DNA from: Bacillus sp. EB106-08-02-XG196
GTDB taxonomy: Bacteria; Bacillota; Bacilli; Bacillales; Cytobacillaceae
Direction: 5' to 3'
DNA length: 64,000 nt
Assembly (NCBI RefSeq): GCF_013396335.1
Contig: NZ_JABWSY010000005.1
Location: forward strand, 62,001-126,000
Position 1 is the first letter of the stretch. Every line of letters starts with the position of its first letter. Shown piece by piece: positions 9,360 to 18,632 of this stretch. The notes under the pieces are model-generated. The model was not told the origin of the DNA. It did not search any database and was given only the letters and a program-made list of their open reading frames with translations. A program made the translations under genes and the position numbers.

Positions 9360-10538
9360 TTGAATAATACTAGAATTGCAGCTATTGATGTAGGAAATGA
9401 TTCAATTAAGGCTATTTTTGGAGAATTAGAATATGAACTTAACATCCCAAATATTATCGCAAGGGACACGGAAGACCGCCCTGTTATTGGTATAGAGGAA
9501 TTAGATGATAAAAATCCACTAGATGGGATCCATGTAAAAGTGCACTCTCCTGCATTAAAGGAGAATAACGCCATCTATCGTGTCGGAAATCTAGCAACTA
9601 AAAGTAACAATGGTACTGAATTAGATCCTGGCAGCAGTAAGTCTGAAGAAGATCAAACGTTAATTCTACTCTTTACTACGTTGGCTTTGGACGCTGTGAA
9701 GGAAGGAAATAAGAATAATTTCCGTCAAACGAAAAATGTCATTGATGCGAACTACACACTAGGAACTGGCCTCCCTCTTCGTGAAGTTAAGGAAGGCAAG
9801 GACGCAGGCTATCGATCTAAGTTAATTGGATCTGTCCATCAAGTTGAGTTCCTTGTCACACCTAAATACCAAGGATTAAAGGTAAATATCAAGTTTGATG
9901 AAATTAAGGTATATCCTGAAGGATTTGCTGCTTATATTAACCTAGTAATGGATAATAACTCAAAAATTATTAATAAAGACTTAATCGATAAGCGGATTCT
10001 TATTCAAGATATCGGAGGATTATCAACAGATATCGCCGTTATTAAAAACCGCAATGTAGATGATGATAAGGCACAAGGGTTTAATCTCGGGGTTTCAGAA
10101 TCATTAGAAGCAATCCGTGAAGAAATTAGAACAAAGCACGGTGTTGAATTAGACAGCCGTCGTGATGTTGTTGAAATCATCACTAAGAAAAATGACCGTA
10201 ATCATATCATGGTTAAAGGAAGCAGAACAAGTGTTCATGATATAACTGACCGCATTCTACTAGATTTAGCTAAGAAGCAATATCGTTTATTACGAAATGT
10301 TTGGTCAAAGAACTCCCAAACAGAAATTTGCTACTTTGTCGGCGGTGGTGCTACCGTTTTAAAGGATTATCTTAAAACATTAAATAACAATCTCGATGGT
10401 TTTAATATTGATTTCTTTGAAGATGAAAAAGAAAGCATTTGGATGATGGCAAATGCCTATTATAAGCTAATTCAGGATTTTGTTAAAAAGGCAGAGAAAC
10501 AAAAGGCTGAACAAACTAAAAAACCTGTTACCAATTAA
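9360..10538 (+). CDS. ParM/StbA-family actin-like ATPase
   Basis: 392 aa from the TTG at 9360. An ATG at 9351 abuts AAAGG with no spacing, while the TTG sits 8 bases from AAAGGA and yields the family-like start NNTRIAAIDVGND. Actin-fold motifs: phosphate-1 IAAIDVGNDSIKAIFG, phosphate-2 IQDIGGLSTDIAVI, adenosine motif YFVGGGATVLKDYL. These proteins polymerise with ATP and push plasmid copies apart. Downstream by 12 bases is the ParR-like gene; upstream is the octamer array. Surrounded by chromosomal genes, so this is either a domesticated plasmid locus or a chromosomal Alp (actin-like protein) system. Confidence 0.87.
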   Translation: MNNTRIAAIDVGNDSIKAIFGELEYELNIPNIIARDTEDRPVIGIEELDDKNPLDGIHVKVHSPALKENNAIYRVGNLATKSNNGTELDPGSSKSEEDQTLILLFTTLALDAVKEGNKNNFRQTKNVIDANYTLGTGLPLREVKEGKDAGYRSKLIGSVHQVEFLVTPKYQGLKVNIKFDEIKVYPEGFAAYINLVMDNNSKIINKDLIDKRILIQDIGGLSTDIAVIKNRNVDDDKAQGFNLGVSESLEAIREEIRTKHGVELDSRRDVVEIITKKNDRNHIMVKGSRTSVHDITDRILLDLAKKQYRLLRNVWSKNSQTEICYFVGGGATVLKDYLKTLNNNLDGFNIDFFEDEKESIWMMANAYYKLIQDFVKKAEKQKAEQTKKPVTN

Positions 10539-10550
10539 TAGGGTGATGAT

Positions 10551-11135
10551 ATGAAAAAAGCTGGAACACATGAAATTCAGCGGGGACAGGCGATTTCCTT
10601 CCGTATTCCTTCTGATACACCTGACCATTTGGTTAAGAAACTGCAAAAGTTAAAGGAAACAGAAAGAAGGAATTTTTCCAGCAAGATTGCAGAGTTTGTG
10701 ATGGAGGGTGTCAGTAACGTTAATGCAAGAGAACGTGAGATGATTAACGTCCCGCTGCCAAAAAAGCTAACGAAGGCTCAGCGTGACTGGTTGAAGCACG
10801 AGCATTCAGAGGCGTTATTGGGAAGTATTATCTATCAGTTAATTTCCGACCCAGTAAGGTCTACCTCCCTGCTTGCGAGTTTAAATAGCCGTTCACTAGA
10901 CATTGATGAGGCATTATATCTTCAAGAGGAAAGTGTTCCTGAAATTCATTCTTATCGAGACAATGACAGCGCCGAAGAGGAAATCGCTGCTTCGATTGAT
11001 TTAAGTGATATGGATGATGACCTGAGCGGATTTGATTGGGATAATGCGAAACCAGTAATGGAAGAAGAAAAGGTTGAAGAAGAGCCTGATTTAGATGATC
11101 TGCTTGGCGGATTTCTGGCGAGTATGAATAAATAG
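10551..11135 (+). CDS. ParR-like DNA-binding adaptor, ribbon-helix-helix type
   Basis: 194 aa. The N-terminus has a strand-helix-helix pattern (QAISFRIPSDTPDHLVKKL, then a helix ending FSSKIAEFVMEGV), as in MetJ/Arc ribbon-helix-helix proteins. The second half is strongly acidic and ends in LDDLLGGFLASMNK, a short hydrophobic helix after an acidic linker; in R1 ParR the C-terminal peptide is what contacts the ParM filament. Position directly behind the ParM-like gene with a shared terminator supports the partner role. Assigned by context and fold pattern, not by direct sequence recognition. Confidence 0.7.
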   Translation: MKKAGTHEIQRGQAISFRIPSDTPDHLVKKLQKLKETERRNFSSKIAEFVMEGVSNVNAREREMINVPLPKKLTKAQRDWLKHEHSEALLGSIIYQLISDPVRSTSLLASLNSRSLDIDEALYLQEESVPEIHSYRDNDSAEEEIAASIDLSDMDDDLSGFDWDNAKPVMEEEKVEEEPDLDDLLGGFLASMNK

Positions 11136-11137
11136 AG

Positions 11138-11170
11138 AAATGGGACCCGATGAATAGGGTCCCATTTTCT
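11138..11170. terminator. Terminator between the par cassette and ureH-like gene
   Basis: Perfect 11-bp arms AAATGGGACCC / GGGTCCCATTT with an 8-base loop; T-rich on both sides, so it probably works for both converging units. Confidence 0.8.
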
Positions 11171-11174
11171 ATCA

Positions 11175-11864
11175 TTACTGAATCCAAAGTTTAAATAACC
11201 CTTCGGTTACGCCTAAGTTATACATGTAGTAAATACCAAATACAGTACTAATCACTCCTGTAACCTGGGTAAGGGTTTTATTCAAGCTTAACTTTTTTGC
11301 ACTAAAAACAAATGGAATCCCAATCAAGGTAGTAAAGAAGAGCATTCCAATGACGGTACCCACTCCAAATATAAGGATATAGATCGCACCCTCCCAGGCA
11401 CTATTTACTGTACTCATAGTCAGAACTACCATTGCTCCGCTTCCGGCAAGACCGTGAACGAGGCCAATAAACATGGATTTTAGATAAGAGACCTTTCTAT
11501 GCTGGTCATGATGCTCGTGAACGCCGCTATGATCATGAGAATGGACATGATTATGTAAATGAATATTTTTAAAGGATCGAATCGTAGTAATCCCAAGATA
11601 AACGAGCATAATTCCTACTAAAAACTCTAATGACATTGCCCATTTTTCCGGGATTTCACCTTTCATGAGTATGAGAATAATTCCAATAATAAATAATGTT
11701 GCAGTGTGGCCTATTCCCCAATATACACCGGCTAATGACGATCGCAATAACTTTTTGCTTTGGCTGGCGATGGTTGATACTGCAATAACATGGTCCGGTT
11801 CAATGGCATGTTTGATCCCAAGGACAAGCCCCAAACCGAGTACGGAAAGTAAACCTATTTCCAT
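11175..11864 (-). CDS. NiCoT/UreH-like nickel-cobalt membrane transporter
   Basis: 229 aa integral membrane protein with about six hydrophobic segments. Segment 1-2 carries HAIEPDHV, the HX4DH signature that binds Ni or Co in NiCoT and UreH-type permeases. A cytoplasmic or external loop (about residues 104-123) is very rich in His and Asp, typical for metal chelation. No urease genes are nearby; a cobalt/nickel efflux or uptake role is therefore open. Start ATG preceded by GGGGGAG. Confidence 0.8.
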   Translation of the reverse strand: MEIGLLSVLGLGLVLGIKHAIEPDHVIAVSTIASQSKKLLRSSLAGVYWGIGHTATLFIIGIILILMKGEIPEKWAMSLEFLVGIMLVYLGITTIRSFKNIHLHNHVHSHDHSGVHEHHDQHRKVSYLKSMFIGLVHGLAGSGAMVVLTMSTVNSAWEGAIYILIFGVGTVIGMLFFTTLIGIPFVFSAKKLSLNKTLTQVTGVISTVFGIYYMYNLGVTEGLFKLWIQ

Positions 11865-12072
11865 CCATTCTCCCCCTATACTTTTGAAAATAAGAATTGT
11901 GTTTATTATAGCATAGAAGGATTTTAATAATATTTTAATCGACTTTAATATTAAAGGACTTTTAGTATAAAATATCCTTTCTATTCAGTAGGTTTAAAAT
12001 TATAATCATATAATAGGAAGTGAAAATGTGAACAAACACTTTCCTTTAATAGCATACTAAAGGAGAAAAAGT

Positions 12073-13293
12073 ATGGAAAAATTAAAGAATTATCGTTTTC
12101 CTATTATACTATTGCTATCGATTTTACTTGGCGCAATTTTAGGTTTAGTCATGAAAGAAGGCGCTGTCATCTTACAGCCGATTGGCGATGTCTTTTTAAA
12201 TCTTTTATTCACGATTATCGTTCCGCTGATATTCTTCACCATTTCATCTTCGATCGCAACGATGAATGGTGCAAAAAGATTAGGGAAAATTATTAGCTGG
12301 ATGTTTGGAACCTTCTTGTTTACAGGACTTATTTCAGCGATTTATATGTATTTTGTCGTAAAGTTGGTGAATCCTGGTGAGGGTGTTAGTTTAAAACTGG
12401 TTAAACCAGAAGCGGCGGAGGAATTAAATCCGGTCGCACAAATCGTTAAAACTTTTACTGTACCAGACTTTGTTGAATTGTTCTCAAGGAGCAATATGCT
12501 GGCGCTCATTGTGATTTCTATTTTGGTTGGATTTGCTGCCCAATCAATTGGTGAACGCGGTAAGCCTTTTACCAGCTTTTTAAGCTCAGGTTCTGAGGTG
12601 ATGATGAAGGTCGTATCCTTGATTATGTACTTAGCGCCAGTCGGTCTTGGAGCTTATTTTGCAACGCTGGTGGGACAGTATGGTCCGATTTTATTAGGCT
12701 CATATATCAAAGCAGGTATTACTTATTATGTGGCTTCGATCGTCTACTTCTTTATTGCCTTTACGATTTATGCCTTTATGGCAGGAAAGGGAAAAGGAAT
12801 ACGAGTGTTTTGGAGCAATATGCTTGCACCTTCGATTACGGCGCTTGCCACCTGCTCAAGTGCTGCGTCTATCCCTGTTAACTTAGAAGCTTCAAAAAGA
12901 ATGGGAATCAAGCAGGATATTCGTGATACAACGATTCCATTAGGAGCAGCCTTGCACAAAGATGGGTCTGTTCTTGGCGGCGTATTAAAAATTGTCTTCC
13001 TGTTTGGGATTTTTGATATGAATAACACAGGAATTGGAACGTTTTTCTTAATTATCAGTGTATCTCTTTTAGTCGGAGCCGTAATGGGAGCAATTCCGAG
13101 CGGTGGGATGATTGGGGAAATGTTAATCCTAAGTCTATTTGGATTCCCTCCTGAGGCATTACCAATTATCGCAGCGATTTCTACGCTAATTGACCCGCCT
13201 GCTACGATGCTGAATGCAAGCGGCGATAATGTTGCGGGGATGATGGTTTCGAGGATGGTAGAAGGCAAGAATTGGCTTAAAAAAACGGCATAA
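12073..13293 (+). CDS. Dicarboxylate/amino acid:cation symporter (DAACS family)
   Basis: 406 aa, eight-plus membrane segments. The family's conserved hairpin and TM7-8 motifs are visible: serine-rich TCSSAASIPVNLEASKRMG, LHKDGSVLGG and a final DPPATMLNASGDNVAGMM. Such carriers bring in glutamate, aspartate, C4-dicarboxylates or cystine with Na+ or H+. It lies divergent from the NiCoT gene and convergent with glutamate dehydrogenase; glutamate would fit the neighbour but the substrate cannot be read from sequence. ATG behind AAAGGAG. Confidence 0.88.
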   Translation: MEKLKNYRFPIILLLSILLGAILGLVMKEGAVILQPIGDVFLNLLFTIIVPLIFFTISSSIATMNGAKRLGKIISWMFGTFLFTGLISAIYMYFVVKLVNPGEGVSLKLVKPEAAEELNPVAQIVKTFTVPDFVELFSRSNMLALIVISILVGFAAQSIGERGKPFTSFLSSGSEVMMKVVSLIMYLAPVGLGAYFATLVGQYGPILLGSYIKAGITYYVASIVYFFIAFTIYAFMAGKGKGIRVFWSNMLAPSITALATCSSAASIPVNLEASKRMGIKQDIRDTTIPLGAALHKDGSVLGGVLKIVFLFGIFDMNNTGIGTFFLIISVSLLVGAVMGAIPSGGMIGEMLILSLFGFPPEALPIIAAISTLIDPPATMLNASGDNVAGMMVSRMVEGKNWLKKTA

Positions 13294-13296
13294 AAT

Positions 13297-13325
13297 AAGG
13301 GTGCTCCATCTTGGAGCACCCTTTG
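13297..13325. terminator. Terminator shared by the symporter and gdhA
   Basis: 11-bp arms AAGGGTGCTCC / GGAGCACCCTT with a 5-base loop directly after the symporter stop; lies between convergent genes. Confidence 0.85.
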
Positions 13326-13329
13326 TAAT

Positions 13330-14724
<1,395 letters not shown>

Positions 14725-14819
14725 TTAAATGAAAAATTAAATTTTTAAATTATTAGAATATTAATAAGGAATATTTTATAATTAAATAACAATCTAAACA
14801 ATGCTAATAATAGATAACA

Positions 14820-14840
14820 TTCATCTCGAAATGAGATGAA
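14820..14840. promoter_or_regulatory. LysR-type operator dyad upstream of gdhA
   Basis: TTCATCTC-GAAAT-GAGATGAA, an 8-bp perfect dyad containing ATCTC-N5-GAGAT, which satisfies the T-N11-A rule of LysR-type sites. It sits between gdhA and the start of the regulator remnant, where a GltC-like protein would bind. Confidence 0.55.
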
Positions 14841-14854
14841 TGGAGGTGAACTCT

Positions 14855-14956
14855 TTGGAATTAAGACAAATTCAGTACTTTATGGAAGTTGCCAAGCGAG
14901 AGCATGTTACGGAGGCAGCATTGGCTCTGGTATGCATGATTTCTTTTCCAGATTAG
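14855..14956 (+). pseudogene. Remnant of a gltC-like LysR-family regulator
   Basis: A TTG codon behind GGAGGTG opens a frame reading MELRQIQYFMEVAKREHVTE, then AALAL, which is the start of the helix-turn-helix of GltC-like LysR regulators (known GltC: MELRQLRYFMEVAEREHVSEAA). After 26 codons the similarity ends abruptly (VCMISFPD) and TAG follows at 14954, immediately before a terminator. Over 260 codons of the usual ~300-aa protein are gone. Divergent from gdhA, the normal place for such a regulator. Confidence 0.75.
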
Positions 14957-14971
14957 ACCGATATCAAATGT

Positions 14972-15007
14972 AAAAGAAAGCCCAACTTTTCAGCTGGGCT
15001 TTCTTTT
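14972..15007. terminator. Terminator downstream of pepT and the regulator remnant
   Basis: Arms AAAAGAAAGCCCA / TGGGCTTTCTTTT with a 10-base loop; A and T runs flank both sides. It may be the original terminator of the deleted regulator. Confidence 0.85.
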
Positions 15008-16232
15008 ATGCTTTTTGTTCAAAAAGTTTCGTAATTTCGATGACTGTGTTTGTTGCTTTAATCATGTTATCAACTGAAATAAACTCATATTTTCCGTGGA
15101 AATTTTCCCCGCCTGTAAAAATATTTGGAGTTGGCAATCCCATATAGGATAGCTGTGAGCCATCTGTACCGCCGCGGATTGGTTTGATCAGCGGCTTAAT
15201 GTCGAGGTTCTCCATTGCCTGCTGCGCAATGTCGACAATCTCCATAACCGGTTTGATTTTTTCCCCCATATTGTAATATTGGTCTTTTAATTCTAGAAGA
15301 ATGGTATCCTTGCCATGTCTTTCATTGAGCAGGTTGACAATGTTCTGCATTCTGGTTTTTCTAGCTTCGAATATTTCCTTGTCATGATCTCGGATAATAT
15401 AGTACAACTTCGTTTGCTCGACATCACCGTTAAAGGAAATCAGGTGGTAGAACCCTTCATAACCTTCCGTATGTTCAGGTGCTTCCAATACGGGCAGCTG
15501 GCTATGTAATTCCATGGCAATCTTCATTGAATTCACCATTTTGTCCTTCGCAGAACCTGGATGGATATTTGTTCCCTTGATTGTAATTTTTGCTGCCGCC
15601 GCATTGAAGCTTTCGTATTCTAACTCCCCAAGCGGACCGCCATCTACGGTATACGCATACTTGGCATTGAACGCCGCAACGTCAAACTTATGTGGACCTC
15701 TGCCAATTTCCTCATCGGGCGTGAACGCAACGCGGACCTTACCGTGCTTGATTTCTGGATGTTGTATCAGATGAGCCATTGCGGTCATGATTTCGGCAAT
15801 CCCCGCTTTGTTGTCTGCACCTAACAGAGTCGTGCCATCCGTTGTGATCAGCGTGTGTCCTTTGTAGCTCGGCAGTGCTGGAAAATCCTTCGTTGACATG
15901 GTGACGTTTGGGTTAAGTGCGATATCGTTACCGTCATAGTTTTCAATGATCTGCGGGTTAACATTGGTGCCCGTGAAATCAGTTGCAGTATCGACATGAG
16001 CCAGGAACCCGATGGTTGGCACATCCTTATCACTATTGGACGGCAGGGTCGCCATCACATAGCCGTTATTGTCGATTGTTACCTCTTCCATCCCAATTGA
16101 CTTTAACTCCTCCACCAGCATATTGGCTAATGTGAGCTGTCCTGATGTCGAAGGACAGTTTTCATTGCTCTCATTCGACTGTGTATCCACCTTTACATAG
16201 GAAGTAAACCTTTCAATAATCTCATTCTTCAC
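15006..16232 (-). CDS. pepT: Peptidase T (tripeptide aminopeptidase)
   Basis: Cytosolic zinc aminopeptidase of family M20 that frees the N-terminal residue from tripeptides. 408 aa, the family length. Metal and catalytic motifs: [37 protein letters not shown], and [12 protein letters not shown] near the end. GTG start with AAGGGGAG 10 bases upstream. Works with the Opp importer encoded at the window start as part of general peptide use. Confidence 0.95.
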   Translation of the reverse strand: MKNEIIERFTSYVKVDTQSNESNENCPSTSGQLTLANMLVEELKSIGMEEVTIDNNGYVMATLPSNSDKDVPTIGFLAHVDTATDFTGTNVNPQIIENYDGNDIALNPNVTMSTKDFPALPSYKGHTLITTDGTTLLGADNKAGIAEIMTAMAHLIQHPEIKHGKVRVAFTPDEEIGRGPHKFDVAAFNAKYAYTVDGGPLGELEYESFNAAAAKITIKGTNIHPGSAKDKMVNSMKIAMELHSQLPVLEAPEHTEGYEGFYHLISFNGDVEQTKLYYIIRDHDKEIFEARKTRMQNIVNLLNERHGKDTILLELKDQYYNMGEKIKPVMEIVDIAQQAMENLDIKPLIKPIRGGTDGSQLSYMGLPTPNIFTGGENFHGKYEFISVDNMIKATNTVIEITKLFEQKA

Positions 16233-16340
16233 GTTTGCAGCACTCCCCTTTCAATAATTTACCACTTAATAATAGCATGATGAGTGGGCCGGGTGGAAAT
16301 GGGGGAATGGGGTTGCTGAAAAAAGGTATTTTTGGGTGGA

Positions 16341-16880
16341 ATACTGGCGGGTGGCCGGAAACACTGGCGGATAGCAAGAAACACTGGCGGATGGCCGGAA
16401 ACACTGGCGGATAGCGAGAAATACTGGCGGATAGCCAGAAACACTGGCGGATGGCTGAAAACACTGGCGGATAGCCAGAAACACTGGCGGATAGCAAGAA
16501 ACACTGGCGGATAGCAAGAAACACTGGCGGATGGCCGGAAACACTGGTGGATGGCCGGAAACACTGGCGGATGGCCGGAAACACTGGCGGATGGCCGGAA
16601 ACACTGGCGGATAGCGAGAAATACTGGCGGATAGCCGGAAACACTGGCGGATGGCGAGAAACACTGGCGGATGGCCGGAAACACTGGCGGATGGCCGGAA
16701 ACACTGGCGGATGGCCGGAAACACTGGCGGATAGCAAGAAACACTGGCGGATAGCAAGAAACACTGGCGGATAGCAAGAAACACTGGCGGATAGCCGGAA
16801 ACACTGGCGGATAGCAAGAAACACTGGCGGAAAGCCAGAAACACTGGCGGATGGCCGGAAACACTGGCTGATAAGAGCAA
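16341..16880. repeat. 26 tandem copies of a 20-bp unit plus one degenerate copy
   Basis: From 16341 the unit acactggcggatRgcNNgaa repeats every 20 bases without a single insertion or deletion through 16860, and a decayed 27th copy fills 16861-16880. Variation is almost confined to three positions: A or G in gat(A/G)gc and the following two bases (cc, gc, ca, gg). Because 20 is not a multiple of 3 and the unit lacks stops, reading frames stay open on both strands; these frames are a by-product, not genes. The array ends 2 bases from the stop codon of the NERD gene. Confidence 0.95.
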
Positions 16881-16882
16881 TA

Positions 16883-17833
16883 TTACCTTTTTTTAGAAAA
16901 ATCCATCCTATAGGACCTATCTCTAAATTTGCCACAGGTTATCAAATCCATACTCAGTAAAATTCGCTTTGCGGTATGTATATCCACACCCAAAAACTCC
17001 CGGCACTCACGATTAGTAATACTCCTCTTCACCACTAGAAACCACTCGGCCAAGGTCGCCTGATGAGCCAGATGATTGTTCACATTACAAGTTGGACAAT
17101 GCCAGGTTCGTGGTAATTTCTCCATCCCGATCTTCCCGCAGGCCACACACCGCACTCCAGGTTGAATATCCTCCAAGGGAATTTGGTACGATTCACAAAT
17201 AGGTTTTGGTATATAGGTTTGATGGCTATTTAGTAGTTCCTTAGAAAGTCTATGAAACGCCGAAGGATCCAGCCCCTTTCCTTCCTGTGGAAGACCTTTA
17301 ATAAATGGTGGAATCAGGTTAGGGAATAATACCTTGGTATTAGCAGGTGGAATTTCCACATGCTGCTTGGGATAGGCTAATACAATGGCACCATAAAGAG
17401 GAAAATCGATATTTCGCTGTGACAGCCAAGCCGACATAAGCTCCATATTCCGTTCTAATTGTACGACGGGACTCTCGTAATACTTTATCTGTCCGTCTTC
17501 CCGCTTTTGAATAAGCTGGGGCGGATTATCCCTGAATTCTAAACTGCCTGCCATATTTTTGGTTTCTAAAATAAGGACAAAATGGGGTGTTTTAAAAAGA
17601 TGGTCCATTTGAAAGTAGGTATCTGAAGAAAGGGATAAATCGTGGAAAATGTTGTTTTTGAATGGAAATCGGTACTTTTGAAGGACTTCAGCAACCCGTT
17701 GCTCACCGCCAATACCTGCCTCAATACTCGATTGTTTTGAAGCAAGAGTAGAAATCATTGGATGCGTTTTGGAAAGCCTGCTTTGGGCAGCAATCAAGCC
17801 CTTTAATGTAAGAGAGTCAGAACGTTCTTTCAT
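16883..17833 (-). CDS. NERD-domain protein with zinc ribbon and C-terminal HTH-like segment
   Basis: 316 aa. Residues ~40-150 form a nuclease-related (NERD) domain: GIGGEQRVAEVL, then DHLFKTPHFVLILETKNMAGSL, where the E-x-K and preceding Asp match the restriction-like core. Residues ~228-250 hold CVACGK and WHCPTCN, a CxxC/CxxC zinc ribbon. The tail (NRECREFLGVDIHTAKRILLSMDLI) looks like a small winged-helix. NERD proteins occur widely in Bacillus with no settled function; DNA processing is suspected. The 3' end runs straight into the 20-bp repeat array. ATG preceded by GGAGGTG. Confidence 0.8.
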   Translation of the reverse strand: MKERSDSLTLKGLIAAQSRLSKTHPMISTLASKQSSIEAGIGGEQRVAEVLQKYRFPFKNNIFHDLSLSSDTYFQMDHLFKTPHFVLILETKNMAGSLEFRDNPPQLIQKREDGQIKYYESPVVQLERNMELMSAWLSQRNIDFPLYGAIVLAYPKQHVEIPPANTKVLFPNLIPPFIKGLPQEGKGLDPSAFHRLSKELLNSHQTYIPKPICESYQIPLEDIQPGVRCVACGKIGMEKLPRTWHCPTCNVNNHLAHQATLAEWFLVVKRSITNRECREFLGVDIHTAKRILLSMDLITCGKFRDRSYRMDFSKKR

Positions 17834-17919
17834 TTTTCACCTCCACATGTATCCTAGCACATCCTTCCCCTTAAATATATGAACTTCATAATTTTGTAAA
17901 AAATTTAACTTGTCTAGTA

Positions 17920-17970
17920 TTGACCAGAGTAGTCAATAGGGATTAAACTAAGGTTGACTGAAGTGGTCAA
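17920..17970. promoter_or_regulatory. Two TTGAC-N7-GTCAA operators upstream of the TetR gene
   Basis: Palindromes TTGACCAGAGTAGTCAA (17920-17936) and TTGACTGAAGTGGTCAA (17954-17970) have identical half sites and spacing and begin 34 bases apart, roughly three helical turns. The second is extended to GTTGAC/GTCAAC. They end 26 bases before the TetR start, so autoregulation of the tetR-ABC operon is likely. Confidence 0.75.
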
Positions 17971-17996
17971 CGATAAATGGAAAGGGGGCTGCCAGT

Positions 17997-18620
17997 TTGT
18001 TTTCGAAGTTTTTTAACCTGGATTCTGAAAAACAGGACCGTATCATTAACGCAGCAATTAAGGAATTTGCCCAAAAGGGGTATGATAACGCCTCGACAAA
18101 TGAAATGGTTAAAGAGGCTGGCATTTCAAAGGGACTTCTCTTTCATTATTTTAAGAACAAAAAGCAGTTGTTTTTCTTCCTGTTTGATTATTGCTACAAC
18201 CTGGTTGCTGATGAGTTTTATAAAAAGGTCGATTTAACAGAGAGAGATTTTTTTAAGAGAATTCGCCAGGCAGTGCTGATAAAAATGGATTTGCAAACGC
18301 AATATCCAGATATTATAACGTTTATCCAAGAGGCTTTTATGCAGGATTCCCCAGAAATAAAAGAAGAGTTTGATAAAAAGAAACAGGAACTTAACGCTGT
18401 TAATATTGGAATTATTTATGATGGGATCGACCTCTCTAAATTCAGGGATGACGTTGATGTCCAGAAAATCCTAAAGATTATTTCATGGACGTTTGAAAAA
18501 ATGAGTGATGACGAGCTCCTCAAGGCCAAGATGGTCCCTGGTCACAAGATTGATTATGAAAAGGTCTTTCTGGAAGCAGAAGAGTATTTTGAGATTTTCA
18601 TTAAATGCTTTTATAAATAG
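17997..18620 (+). CDS. TetR/AcrR-family transcriptional regulator
   Basis: 207 aa, TTG start behind AAAGGGGG. N-terminal HTH is clear: DRIINAAIKEFAQKGYDNAS, then NEMVKEAGISKGLLFHYFKNKKQLF. The ligand-binding C-terminal domain is not diagnostic. First gene of an operon with an ABC-2 exporter (ATPase and two permeases), and two palindromes lie in front, so it very likely represses this operon until an exported compound or membrane stressor binds it. Confidence 0.9.
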   Translation: MFSKFFNLDSEKQDRIINAAIKEFAQKGYDNASTNEMVKEAGISKGLLFHYFKNKKQLFFFLFDYCYNLVADEFYKKVDLTERDFFKRIRQAVLIKMDLQTQYPDIITFIQEAFMQDSPEIKEEFDKKKQELNAVNIGIIYDGIDLSKFRDDVDVQKILKIISWTFEKMSDDELLKAKMVPGHKIDYEKVFLEAEEYFEIFIKCFYK

Positions 18621-18632
18621 GGGGCAGTGATG

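Noticed and set aside
16341..16880. CRISPR array
   Set aside because: Units are contiguous 20-mers with no unique spacers and no cas genes nearby.
16222..16935. Three overlapping minus-strand ORFs of 200-237 aa and plus-strand ORFs with ASVSGHPPVF / KHWRIARNTGGW repeats
   Set aside because: They are the same 20-bp tandem repeat read in different frames. No ribosome site, all frames are equally open, so no evidence for translation.
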